Part shown: positions 1-6,706 of the stretch, one piece after another
Position numbering within the stretch: the first letter of the stretch is position 1
Layout: the number at the start of each line of letters is the position of its first letter
Notes under the pieces: model-generated
Seen by the model: only the letters and a program-made list of their open reading frames with translations
The model's database searches: none
Told to the model about the DNA's origin: nothing
Assembly: GCA_027623815.1 (NCBI GenBank)
Contig: JAQBUV010000080.1
Span: 1-9,970, forward strand
Direction: 5' to 3'
DNA from: Casp-Chloro-G3 sp002816715
GTDB lineage: Bacteria; Chloroflexota; Dehalococcoidia; Lucifugimonadales; UBA3495
Length of the DNA: 9,970 nt
Program-made: the position numbers and the translations under genes

Positions 1-173
1 AGACGGTTGCTTGGGTTTTCTTTCCACCTACTCAGTGCTATCATAGACAACTGTTGAGTGGCCTTGCTGTAAGTTGGCGGGTCATAGTTACTGGTTTCAT
101 TACTATTGTTACGAATTATTGTTAAGATTACTGGTGTTTAAGACCGCTGGTCTAACTAAGGAGCGCTACGCAC

Positions 174-827
174 ATGACCACCCAAGCGTTTAAGCTGGCA
201 TTAGATCCCAGGGCAATGTTGGGCAAGAAGGTAAAACAATTAAGAAAGACCGGCGTTGTTCCAGTGCATTTGTACGGCCCAGAAATGGAATCCCGTTCTT
301 TGCAGTGTACGCAGCGCGATGTCTTGCGCGCACTGTCCCAAACCGGTGGGACTACCCCAATCTCAGTATCAATCAACGGAGAGAGTGGGGAGTTCTTGAC
401 CTTTGCCAGAGAAGTCCAGTGGCACCCGGTGCGGGGCGATATTCTGCACGTTGATTTCATGGCAGTACGGGCCTCCCAGCGAATGACTGCCCAGGTGCCG
501 ATCAACCTGGTCGGTGAATCACCTGGTGCGCGGGAGGCTAGCGGGTCGGTCATTCAGCAGTTGCGGGAATTGACCGTTGAGGCCCTACCGCTGGAGGTTC
601 CTTCCGAGGTAGAGGTAAACCTGGAAAGTCTTACCGACCCTGCGGGTGTGATCCGGGCTGGCGACATACCCCTGCCCGCCAATGTATTACTGCTCACCGA
701 TGCTGAAGATGTGGTGGTAAGGATTGAAGCGCTCCGGGTCGAGGAAGTGGTCGAGGCCGCAGATGAAGAGGCTCCAAAACCAAAGACCGGGGATACCGGT
801 GCTGGGAGTGGCGAAGAGAACGCATAA
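174..827 (+). CDS. rplY: 50S ribosomal protein L25 (CTC/TL5 form)
   Basis: This is the two-domain form of ribosomal protein L25, which binds 5S rRNA in the large subunit. The N-terminal domain (about residues 5-95) shows the family landmarks LRKTGVVPVHLYG (23-35) and VQWHPVRGDILHVDF (about 81-95). The TL5-type C-terminal domain follows, with VPINLVGESPG near 108-118 and a V-x-ALPLEVPSEVEV segment near 135-146. The last 25 or so residues are an acidic, low-complexity tail, as in many CTC proteins. The 217-residue length is usual for this form. The ATG is preceded by AAGGAG at 158-163, and a small hairpin (AGACC/GGTCT, 141-153) sits just upstream of that site. The protein is alone in its transcription unit as far as the window shows; no clear promoter was identified in bases 1-140. 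The family call is secure. Confidence 0.95.
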   Translation: MTTQAFKLALDPRAMLGKKVKQLRKTGVVPVHLYGPEMESRSLQCTQRDVLRALSQTGGTTPISVSINGESGEFLTFAREVQWHPVRGDILHVDFMAVRASQRMTAQVPINLVGESPGAREASGSVIQQLRELTVEALPLEVPSEVEVNLESLTDPAGVIRAGDIPLPANVLLLTDAEDVVVRIEALRVEEVVEAADEEAPKPKTGDTGAGSGEENA

Positions 828-882
828 CTGTTCCCTGGCTTCGCTCTGGCCATCCCCCTAGGGCCAACCCGAGGAAAATCTA

Positions 883-915
883 TTGACAGAAGCCCTATCC
901 CAACTGTGATAGGGC
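883..915 (+). promoter_or_regulatory. Possible promoter with overlapping inverted repeat upstream of the DUF3800 gene
   Basis: A perfect -35 hexamer TTGACA lies at 883-888. The -10 match at the right distance is weak (GTGATA/TGATAG around 906-912). A perfect 8-bp inverted repeat, GCCCTATC (892-899) and GATAGGGC (908-915), covers the spacer and the -10 position. It could be an operator or an RNA hairpin, or a weak terminator after rplY, although no T-run follows. The assignment is tentative because the -10 is poor. Confidence 0.3.
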
Positions 916-939
916 AATTCCAATATTTGGAGGCTGAAT

Positions 940-1710
940 ATGTACCTGGTATATATGGGAGAGTCGGGCGACACCGGAAACAGTGTAGGTGACCCGAACC
1001 AGAAGCATCACGTGCATACGGGCCTCCTGGTGCATGAGCAGCAGTGTATCTCAATAAATGGCGAGTTCAACGCGCTGTGTCGGCGGCACTTCGGCACCCC
1101 TTTGGGGGAGGCGGGAACGCCGAAAGAGTTGCGACCTGGAGATCTTTATCAGGGTACCGGCTTTTTTAAATCCTGGCGTCCTGAGAAGCGGGCCGAGCTA
1201 ATTCAGGACTGCCTGAGCATTCTGGTGCGGCGGGAAATTCCGGGGATCGTCGCCTACATCGATAAAGAGGCGTTCTCCACAGCCAGATCGAGGGAAGACA
1301 GCCCCTATGCTTATTTGGGGAGTCCTTCTGAAATCGCCATCAGCAAATTCCTGATGGCCCTGAATATGTTCGTCGATGAGGCCAACGTCGCCGCCGTCGG
1401 GCATGACCGGATTATGGAGTCGGACTTGCCGATCAGGGACTACAGCCTGGTGGTGGCTGGTCAGGGCAAGTCGGTGGCTCCCGGATTTATGAACCAATTC
1501 CTGCAATCTGAAGATGAAATTCCTTCCCCCGCGGTGCTGGAGAATTTCTGCTATGTTGCGCCGGAACACTCAGTGTGCACCCAGCTAGCCAACATGTGCT
1601 CTTACTTCGTGCGCCGCTGGCTCCAGAACCCCACCGGCACCAATTCCTACTACGACGTGCTGCAAGAGGGCCGGGTGATCCAGGTTATTTACCCAGTGCA
1701 GTTCTACTAA
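940..1710 (+). CDS. DUF3800 domain-containing protein with altered signature acidic residues
   Basis: The protein (256 aa) has the layout of the DUF3800 family: an N-terminal beta strand ending in an ESGD-type motif, a central region with alternating strands and helices, and a C-terminal QLA(D/N) motif leading into a helix. DUF3800 proteins are thought to have an RNase H-like fold and often occur in mobile or defence contexts, but their biochemical role is not settled. Here the usual D-E-S-G-D reads G-E-S-G-D (G7, E8, D11), and the usual QLAD reads QLAN (215-218). Two expected metal-ligand-type acids are therefore missing, and the protein may be inactive or a divergent subgroup. The ATG is preceded by TTGGAGG at a good distance. 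It follows rplY by 112 bp and converges with the transporter operon. The family call is good; function is unknown. Confidence 0.75.
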   Translation: MYLVYMGESGDTGNSVGDPNQKHHVHTGLLVHEQQCISINGEFNALCRRHFGTPLGEAGTPKELRPGDLYQGTGFFKSWRPEKRAELIQDCLSILVRREIPGIVAYIDKEAFSTARSREDSPYAYLGSPSEIAISKFLMALNMFVDEANVAAVGHDRIMESDLPIRDYSLVVAGQGKSVAPGFMNQFLQSEDEIPSPAVLENFCYVAPEHSVCTQLANMCSYFVRRWLQNPTGTNSYYDVLQEGRVIQVIYPVQFY

Positions 1711-1720
1711 GAAACATGGG

Positions 1721-1778
1721 TCGACAGGCTCACTATGAACGGCGGGAACCTCTAATCCGTTCATCCTGAGCTTGTCGA
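1721..1778. repeat. Imperfect inverted repeat, REP-like, copy 1
   Basis: The arms are 1721-1742 and 1757-1778. They pair at 19 of 22 positions around a 14-nt spacer, and the right arm contains CCTGAGCTTGTCGA. The element begins 10 nt after the stop of the DUF3800 gene, in the space between two convergent units. A second member of the same family lies at 9766-9826. Repeats with this core are widespread as dispersed intergenic elements in some bacterial genomes (from memory, not searched). It could act as an RNA 3'-end hairpin. Confidence 0.75.
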
Positions 1779-1835
1779 AGGATAATTTCCAGTTCCCTCA
1801 GCCGCTCAATACCCGACAGCCTTAGCGAGTGGCAT

Positions 1836-1910
1836 CCTCTCCCCCTGTGGGAGAGGACTGAGGTGAGGGGATTCACCCTCATCCCAACCTTCTCCCATCG
1901 AGGGAGAAGG
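1836..1910. repeat. C/G-strand-biased intergenic repeat with multiple hairpins
   Basis: Two clean hairpins are visible: CCTCTCCC (1836-1843) with GGGAGAGG (1849-1856), and CCTTCTCCC (1888-1896) with GGGAGAAGG (1902-1910). Between them, GGTGAGGGGATTCACCC adds a further self-complementary stretch. The CCTCTCCC...GAGGTGAGGGG...CACCCT pattern is a familiar dispersed intergenic repeat type in environmental genomes. It lies between the convergent ends of the DUF3800 gene and the transporter operon and has no T-run typical of an intrinsic terminator. No gene is supported in the 1711-1980 interval. Confidence 0.65.
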
Positions 1911-1980
1911 GGCGATTCCCGGGCCCCGAATAGCGTGGGATGTTCTAAGCCTTATCGCAATGGGACTTGTCGACACTAAC

Positions 1981-2862
1981 CTAATCAAACCGGGAAAGCC
2001 TTCGTAGACCTGCGCTCAGCAAGTCTACCCCAATGACCAACGCCAGGTACCAGACGATAATCAGGCTGACGTCGGTATAGTGGAACCAGCTCAGCCGCAA
2101 GATGAACTCGCGTCCCAGTCCTCCCGCGCTGACAAATCCCACCACCACAGTTGTGCGAATCACCACCTCCCAGCGGTACAGCAGATAGGTGATGAACTGA
2201 GGCAGGGCTTGGGGCAGAATCCCGTACAGCAGCATCTTGGTGTTGCCCGCTCCAGCGGCGCGCAAAGCCCGGGCCGGAGCTGGGTCCAGGTTCTCCACCA
2301 CCTCGGCGGTCAATCGACCCAAAATGCCGTAGTTGTGGAATCCCAACGCCAGCGCGCCCGGTAGAATTCCCGGCGACAGAAAGAACACAATGATCATGGC
2401 CCACACCAACTCCGGCACTCCCCGCGAGAAGGTGTAGCTGGCGCGGGTAAGGTAGTAGGCAACGGCTCCGGCTCGTGAAGGTGCGCCGCCCAGGTCGCCG
2501 TTGCTGACGTTGCGGGCCGCCAGCAGCAGGGTCAGGAAAGCCCCAATGCCGGCGATGCCGATGGCCAGGACGCTCATAGCCAGGGTGTGGTAAGCCAGCT
2601 TACCGGTATCCAACCACCGGCTGGCCTGCCAATAGGCTGGCGTCAGGTCTGAGTTTAGACCCAGCATTGAGCTTAGAAACCGCCCGGCGTTGCTCCAGGT
2701 CTTGCTGGTGAACAGGTAGGATACGCCGCTGTCTCCGCCGAACAGGATGAATCCCCACGAGGTCGCCGTCAGTAGGATGAACGCGTACAGGGAAGCGCGG
2801 GCGAAGGTGAGGGGCCTTCGTTGCATCCGGTAAGCTCGGATGGCTTCGGCTGGGCGGATCAT
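1981..2862 (-). CDS. phnE: Phosphonate-type ABC transporter permease, second subunit (PhnE-like)
   Basis: This is an inner-membrane permease of the binding-protein-dependent type, about 293 aa from the chosen start. Hydrophobic segments begin at about residue 21 and continue to the C-terminus. The cytoplasmic coupling (EAA) loop is clear at about 182-221, with RALRAAGAG and GILPQALP, the surface that docks on the ATPase. The ATG at 2862 was chosen because it overlaps the stop of the preceding permease as ATGA and has GGAG nine bases upstream; a GTG at 2895 would add 11 residues but has no ribosome-binding site. It is the last cistron of the operon and pairs with the other permease, presumably as a heterodimer. 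Permease identity is firm; substrate is inferred only from family. Confidence 0.9.
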   Translation of the reverse strand: MIRPAEAIRAYRMQRRPLTFARASLYAFILLTATSWGFILFGGDSGVSYLFTSKTWSNAGRFLSSMLGLNSDLTPAYWQASRWLDTGKLAYHTLAMSVLAIGIAGIGAFLTLLLAARNVSNGDLGGAPSRAGAVAYYLTRASYTFSRGVPELVWAMIIVFFLSPGILPGALALGFHNYGILGRLTAEVVENLDPAPARALRAAGAGNTKMLLYGILPQALPQFITYLLYRWEVVIRTTVVVGFVSAGGLGREFILRLSWFHYTDVSLIIVWYLALVIGVDLLSAGLRRLSRFD

Positions 2863-3656
2863 GCTACCAGGCTCCGGCGCACCCGTGTGCTCCACAGATC
2901 AACCAGGACAATCAAGGCCACCAGAAATATCAACAGCGTCCATACCTGGCTGAACAGCAAATCCTGCATCGATAGATGTATCTGGAAGCCCAACCCAGGT
3001 ATTCCGACGAAGCTCAGTATCGCCGCCGCCCGGATGCCGCACTCAAAGCGGTAAAAACTGTAGCCCAGCATGTCGGGCAGGGCCATCTGCAAGTAGCCGT
3101 AGAGCAAGACCCTCAGCGGCGACGCACCAGAAGCCCGCAACGCCCGCAGCGGCTCTTGGGGGACGTCCTGCAGCAGTTCGGCATAGATACGGCCCAGGAT
3201 CCCGGCGTAGGGCAGGGCCAGGGCGATGATGGCCGCCATCGGCGACAGTCCGATAGCGGCCACCAGCAGCACCGCCCAGACCAGTTCGTGGACTGCCCGC
3301 AGTCCGCCCAGCAATAGTCTGGTGCTGGCGATGAGGGGCCTTCGCCAGGGGGATGATTCCTTGAGTACGGTGCCAGAAGCGATGATTCCCAGCGGCAGTC
3401 CAATAGCCACCGCCAGGGTGATACCGGCGACGGCGTAGGTCACTGTTTGCCAGCTTGCCTTGAGCGCAATTGCCAGGAAGTCAGGAGAGAAATCTGGGGG
3501 AAACAGGGCGGTTAAGAACCGTAGGGCCGATCTCCCGCCGCCCGTGTGGATTAGTGGCCCGCTCCAGTTGACGCTGGTCAGGCTCCACAGGAAGGCCCCC
3601 AACAGGAGCAGGGTCAGCAGTTGGTGGCGGTCAAGAAATGGCCGAAGAGACTTCAG
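2859..3656 (-). CDS. phnE: Phosphonate-type ABC transporter permease, first subunit (PhnE-like)
   Basis: This is an integral membrane permease with an EAA coupling loop containing RALRASGAS and GYLQMALPD (about residues 171-194 of 265). Several membrane helices follow the usual PhnE plan. The start needs care. The first standard start codon is a TTG at 3602, but it would cut through the first membrane helix and has no ribosome-binding site. The frame stays open upstream to 3683, and a CTG at 3656 has GAGGAG seven bases before it and yields a typical basic-then-hydrophobic N-terminus (MKSLRPFLDRHQLL). I use that start, which overlaps the ATPase gene by 26 bases. The stop overlaps the next permease by four bases. 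Family identity is firm; the non-standard CTG start is an inference. Confidence 0.87.
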   Translation of the reverse strand: MKSLRPFLDRHQLLTLLLLGAFLWSLTSVNWSGPLIHTGGGRSALRFLTALFPPDFSPDFLAIALKASWQTVTYAVAGITLAVAIGLPLGIIASGTVLKESSPWRRPLIASTRLLLGGLRAVHELVWAVLLVAAIGLSPMAAIIALALPYAGILGRIYAELLQDVPQEPLRALRASGASPLRVLLYGYLQMALPDMLGYSFYRFECGIRAAAILSFVGIPGLGFQIHLSMQDLLFSQVWTLLIFLVALIVLVDLWSTRVRRSLVA

Positions 3657-4428
3657 GCAATAACTCCTCAGTGGGATACTGGTTCAAGTCGTAGAGGCGG
3701 TCCAGCACCGCCTCGGTCACCTCGGAGGCGGGCAGGTCAAAGACCATCTGACCCAGGCGCAGTCCAATTACCCTGGAACAGTATTTCTGAATCAGGTAGG
3801 GCGAGTGCAGGCTTACGATCAGGGTCTTACCCGCGCTGGTGGTCAAGTCGGTGAGCAGACGCAGCATCTCCTCGGCCCGGGCCGGGTCCAGGGACGCCAC
3901 TGGCTCGTCGGCCAGCACCACGCTGGGTGATTGCACCATGACCCGGGCGATGGCGACCCGCTGCTGCTCTCCGCCGGAAAGATGAGAGGTCCGCTCGTGG
4001 GCTTTGTCGGCGATGCCCAGCTTGGCCAATGCCGATTCAGCCAATTGGCGATCCTGGGGCCAGACCAGGGAGATCAGGGAGCGGAATAGACTCCACTGGC
4101 CCAACCGACCAGCCAGCACGTTGTGAATTACCGGCAAGTGGGGCACCAGGTCGTACTGCTGGTGGATGATGCCCACCAGTTTGGACAACTCGCGGCCGGG
4201 TTGCAGGTGCGACAGGCGGCGGTTGTCGATGTAAAGCTGTCCTGCGTCGGGTTGCAGTATTCCCGCCATCAAGTTGAGCAAAGTGCTCTTGCCGCTGCCG
4301 CTAGGCCCGGCCAAAGCCACCCGCTCTCCGGGCTGGATGCTGAAGCTCAGAGGATTCAACGCTCTCACTTGCGAGTAGCTCTTGCTAATCCCTTCGGCGA
4401 CTACAATTGGTTCCCGGATGCCGCTCAC
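3631..4428 (-). CDS. phnC: Phosphonate-type ABC transporter ATP-binding protein (PhnC-like)
   Basis: This is the cytoplasmic ATPase that powers the importer, 265 aa and so of typical length. All catalytic elements are intact: Walker A GPSGSGKST (41-49), Q-loop around HQQ (89-91), signature LSGGEQQ (150-156), Walker B VVLADEP (170-176), D-loop SLD (179-181) and switch histidine H208. The start is a GTG at 4428 that overlaps the stop of the binding-protein gene as GTGA, with GGAG eight bases upstream, which indicates translational coupling. The 3' end overlaps the first permease gene. The motifs make the ATPase call certain; the PhnC assignment rests on similarity and on the adjacent PhnD- and PhnE-type genes. 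Confidence 0.93.
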   Translation of the reverse strand: MSGIREPIVVAEGISKSYSQVRALNPLSFSIQPGERVALAGPSGSGKSTLLNLMAGILQPDAGQLYIDNRRLSHLQPGRELSKLVGIIHQQYDLVPHLPVIHNVLAGRLGQWSLFRSLISLVWPQDRQLAESALAKLGIADKAHERTSHLSGGEQQRVAIARVMVQSPSVVLADEPVASLDPARAEEMLRLLTDLTTSAGKTLIVSLHSPYLIQKYCSRVIGLRLGQMVFDLPASEVTEAVLDRLYDLNQYPTEELLPEVSSAIS

Positions 4429-5321
4429 CTGATTATCTCCAACCGCCGCCCGACGTCTTCAATAGCCTGGTAATTGTCATTGTTAGTGACAATGAATTTC
4501 TCGGTGCTGAAAAGCTCCAGAATTTCGGCGTGCTCCTGGGGGTTCAAGTCCAACAGGGCTTGCTGGAATTTGGCGGTGAAACCTTCACCGTACACCTCAT
4601 CCATATCAGCCCGCGCCGTCCAGTTGTAGTCGAAATAGTCAGGAGTAATGTAGAACTCTTTCACCCTGGTGGTGTCTACCGTGCCGTCGCGCACCGCCCG
4701 GTCCCAAACGTCCTCGTTCAGCGCGCCAATGTCGAAGGCCCCGCTCTCCACCAACTGCCAGGTGGCGTCGTGGGAACCGGAAAAACTGGCGACTTCCCGA
4801 AAGTCGGCGTCGGGGTCAATGCCGGCCTCGGTCAAAAAGTGTCGGGGCATCAGGTGTCCTGATGTGGAACTGGGACTGCCGAAGGTAATGGTCAACTCGC
4901 TGGTTTGCGCCTTCAAGTCCTCCAGGGACTCGATTGGCAGGTCGGCGCGGGCGATGAACTTGGAATGGAACTTGGCGTCGTTCTCCCGCTGAGCGATGGC
5001 CTGCGCCCCAGGATTCTGGAGTCTGGCTTGCACGCCGGTTAGCCCGCCAAAGAAGGCGACTTGCAGCTGGTCTTGGCTGAAGGCCGTGACGACGGCGGCG
5101 TAGTCCACGCTGGGCACGTACTCAACCTGCACGTCCAACTTGTTGGAAAGGTAGGTGGCGAAACCGTCGTAGCGCCGGGCTAGCCGGGACGCGTCCTGAT
5201 CGGGGATGCCGCCGATCTTAAGGACTGGCAAATCTTCGCTTTGGCCACAGGCCACTAGGCCCAGGAAAATCAGGGCTAAGGGAATCAAAAACCATCTGGA
5301 AAAGTTAAGCCGAGATTTCAA
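4425..5321 (-). CDS. phnD: PhnD-like ABC transporter substrate-binding lipoprotein, possibly selenate/phosphonate type
   Basis: This is the extracytoplasmic binding protein of the importer. A lipoprotein signal peptide ends in LVAC, making the cysteine (residue 25 from the chosen start) the lipid anchor. The mature part has a PhnD-type periplasmic-binding fold with, from the same start, GSPSSTSGHLMPR (148-160), SGSHDAT (181-187), GALNEDVWD (199-207) and DYNWT (231-235). From memory, this motif set matches the PhnD-like family annotated as putative selenate-binding proteins, so phosphonate, phosphite or selenium oxyanion are all possible ligands. No C-P lyase, phosphite dehydrogenase or selenium gene is in the window to decide. 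The TTG at 5321 was chosen because GAAGG lies upstream of it; a TTG at 5339 would add six residues and has no ribosome-binding site. It is the first cistron of a four-gene operon. Confidence 0.88.
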   Translation of the reverse strand: MKSRLNFSRWFLIPLALIFLGLVACGQSEDLPVLKIGGIPDQDASRLARRYDGFATYLSNKLDVQVEYVPSVDYAAVVTAFSQDQLQVAFFGGLTGVQARLQNPGAQAIAQRENDAKFHSKFIARADLPIESLEDLKAQTSELTITFGSPSSTSGHLMPRHFLTEAGIDPDADFREVASFSGSHDATWQLVESGAFDIGALNEDVWDRAVRDGTVDTTRVKEFYITPDYFDYNWTARADMDEVYGEGFTAKFQQALLDLNPQEHAEILELFSTEKFIVTNNDNYQAIEDVGRRLEIIR

Positions 5322-5561
5322 TGCAAAAGACCTTCGCAATATTGCTGAGCAATTGGCTCAGATGATGCCCCAAGTTATGATGTAATCCAACGGAATACCT
5401 GGGGCATGGCTGCGGGAGGTCTTGAGGGAAGAGCGCCAGATGGCTAGACCTGACGGGAAAACTGCCCTGGGAACCGCCTGTAAATCCAGGCCCCACGGTT
5501 GGCGGCTCAGGTGAAGCCGGTGGAGAAAAGCTGCTGGTGGTATTTGGTCAGGTAGGCCACA
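5322..5561 (-). promoter_or_regulatory. Structured 5' leader of the ABC transporter operon
   Basis: This is the untranslated interval between the predicted transcription start (about 5561) and the first start codon. It contains, in plus-strand coordinates, AACCG-CCTG (5472-5480) pairing with CAGG (5487-5490) and CGGTT (5496-5500), a GGTCT/AGACC stem (5418-5422 with 5446-5450) enclosing GCCA/TGGC, the 8-bp pair at 5365-5372 and 5400-5407, and the 6-bp repeat at 5345-5361. I could not match it to a known riboswitch class. It may be a cis-acting RNA; no protein-coding content is supported. Confidence 0.4.
5345..5361 (-). promoter_or_regulatory. Inverted repeat just upstream of the binding-protein gene
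   Basis: CTGAGC (5345-5350) and GCTCAG (5356-5361) form a perfect 6-bp inverted repeat around AATTG, about 24 nt before the start codon. It could be an operator or the last hairpin of the operon leader. Farther upstream, a perfect 8-bp pair ATGCCCCA (5365-5372) and TGGGGCAT (5400-5407) encloses 27 nt. Confidence 0.45.
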
Positions 5562-5567
5562 TAAGGG

Positions 5568-5596
5568 AGTTTAATGTTGGATATTTACTTTGTCAA
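5568..5596 (-). promoter_or_regulatory. Sigma-70-type promoter of the ABC transporter operon
   Basis: On the minus strand, TTGACA (5591-5596) is followed after exactly 17 bp by TAAACT (5568-5573), which matches four of six bases of the -10 consensus. It points at the binding-protein gene, with a predicted start of transcription near 5561. Position, spacing and a perfect -35 support it. Confidence 0.6.
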
Positions 5597-5722
5597 TGTG
5601 CCAGGTTGAATTGGTGCTCTCAATGACCACTATGGGGCTATGAAGAAGCCCTGATCCAATTAGCAAGGTCGGGGCGAGAGCTAGTCGCACAATTAAAAGC
5701 GGTTATTTGGTGAACCCGGCGG
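5597..5722. other. Non-coding interval between operon promoter and tRNA promoter
   Basis: No gene is supported here. The one visible structure is a nested inverted repeat: AATTGG (5609-5614) with CCAATT (5656-5661), enclosing GGGCT (5635-5639) with AGCCC (5647-5651). Its role is unknown. Confidence 0.4.
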
Positions 5723-5752
5723 TGGACAGGCCCTCAACCTAGCGGCTATAAT
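5723..5752 (+). promoter_or_regulatory. Promoter of the tRNA-Ser gene
   Basis: TGGACA (5723-5728, five of six to the -35 consensus) and a perfect TATAAT (5747-5752) are separated by 18 bp. Transcription would start near 5759, about 77 nt before the mature tRNA. It is the strongest promoter match in the window, as expected for a stable RNA gene. Confidence 0.7.
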
Positions 5753-5835
5753 TGCACCCCGAAGCTAAATGTCGTCCGAATTTAGTCTTTGATTGCGGCC
5801 ACGTTTCAGTGGCTAACACATCCCCCATTTGTGCT

Positions 5836-5925
5836 GGAGAGGTGCCGGAGTGGACGAACGGGCGCGACTGGAAATCGCGTAGGGGTGCAAACTTCTCGCG
5901 GGTTCGAATCCCGCCCTCTCCGCCA
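5836..5925 (+). tRNA. tRNA-Ser (anticodon GGA)
   Basis: The 90-nt sequence folds as a class II tRNA. The acceptor stem is GGAGAGG (5836-5842) with CCTCTCC (5915-5921), followed by discriminator G and an encoded CCA (5923-5925). The anticodon stem is CGCGA (5863-5867) with TCGCG (5875-5879), and the loop CTGGAAA places GGA at 5870-5872, reading UCC and UCU serine codons. A long variable arm and a T-arm with loop TTCGAAT complete the molecule. A short T-run (5932-5936) follows the gene and may aid termination. Confidence 0.96.
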
Positions 5926-6133
5926 GTTGGGTTTTTCAATATCAGAACTATTTGATTGATTATTCCACAAATAAGAATTGCCTCTCCATTCTCTTTGGCA
6001 TTCGCCATCTTTCTGATTTATGCGGTAATTTAGCTGCACGCAAGTGGGGCATCGTTCACGGGTCCTTCTTGCCAGTTGTGAGGATAAATGACCAGAAATC
6101 CCGGAGAGCGCCTTCTTTAGGTATGTGATTATC

Positions 6134-6706
6134 ATGCCAGAATTGATCATAATCTCCTTTGAATCTGCCGGACATTGGGAAGAGTGGCTGGAAGAGAACC
6201 ATGCCGTTTCTAACGGAATCTGGCTCCGCATCTTCAAGAAGGGCTCTGGCGAGGACTCAGTGTACTATCCAGAAGCTTTGGATGAAGCCCTCTGCTTTGG
6301 CTGGATTGATGGACAGAAGAAGTCCTACGATGAGCAGTCCTGGCTGCAAAGATTCACTCCGCGCCGTCCCAGGAGCGGCTGGTCTAAAATCAACACAGGG
6401 CACGTCGAAAGATTGATTCAGGCAGGCAAGATGCGGCCCGCTGGACTGAAGGAAGTCGAGGCAGCCAAGAACGACGGTCGTTGGCAAGATGCCTACCAAT
6501 CTCCCCGGGATGCCACCTTGCCCGAAGATTTCATCTCCGAACTGGACAAAGATGAGCAAGCGAAAACTGTCTTCGAGACCCTGACTAAGCGAAACATCTA
6601 CGCCATTGTCTACCGATTGCAGAGCGCCAAGCGGCCTGAGACGAGGGAGATGCGGATGAAAGGCATTTTGGAGATGCTGTCCCGTGGCGAAAAATTCTAT
6701 GGCTAG
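6134..6706 (+). CDS. YdeI/OmpD-associated family protein
   Basis: This 190-aa protein belongs to the YdeI/OmpD-associated family, known for the block FGWIDGQKK (55-63) and the basic segment RFTPRRPRSGWSKIN (73-87), followed by the ERLIQAGKMRPAGL segment. Members have been linked to resistance to bacteriocins or cationic peptides in a few studies, but the molecular role is not known. The ATG at 6134 gives the typical N-terminus (MPELIIISF); a GTG at 6125 would add three residues and sits too close to its AGG. The 3' end overlaps the next gene by eight bases (ATGGCTAG), so the two are probably cotranscribed and translationally coupled. The family call is confident. Confidence 0.85.
   Translation: MPELIIISFESAGHWEEWLEENHAVSNGIWLRIFKKGSGEDSVYYPEALDEALCFGWIDGQKKSYDEQSWLQRFTPRRPRSGWSKINTGHVERLIQAGKMRPAGLKEVEAAKNDGRWQDAYQSPRDATLPEDFISELDKDEQAKTVFETLTKRNIYAIVYRLQSAKRPETREMRMKGILEMLSRGEKFYG

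Noticed and set aside
90..134. Possible rplY promoter (TAAGAT at 123-128 with TTACTA at 100-105)
   Set aside because: The -35 matches only three of six bases and nothing else singles it out.
554..1054. Long open frame on the minus strand across the rplY end and the DUF3800 start
   Set aside because: It is antisense to two well-supported genes, resembles no family I recognise and has no plausible initiation context.
1575..1769. Small plus-strand open frame overlapping the DUF3800 C-terminus
   Set aside because: Out-of-frame shadow; it runs into the inverted repeat and has no ribosome-binding site.
1985..2404. Alternative minus-strand frame inside the second permease
   Set aside because: The permease frame has clear membrane segments and an EAA loop; the alternative is rich in Arg, Gly and His and looks like a shadow.
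5440..5525. Resemblance of the plus strand to a cobalamin riboswitch (GGGAA followed by a TAAATCC-containing hairpin)
   Set aside because: The downstream GCUGCCCCCGC-type block and the B12 box are absent at the right distances, and the orientation would face the tRNA rather than the transporter operon.
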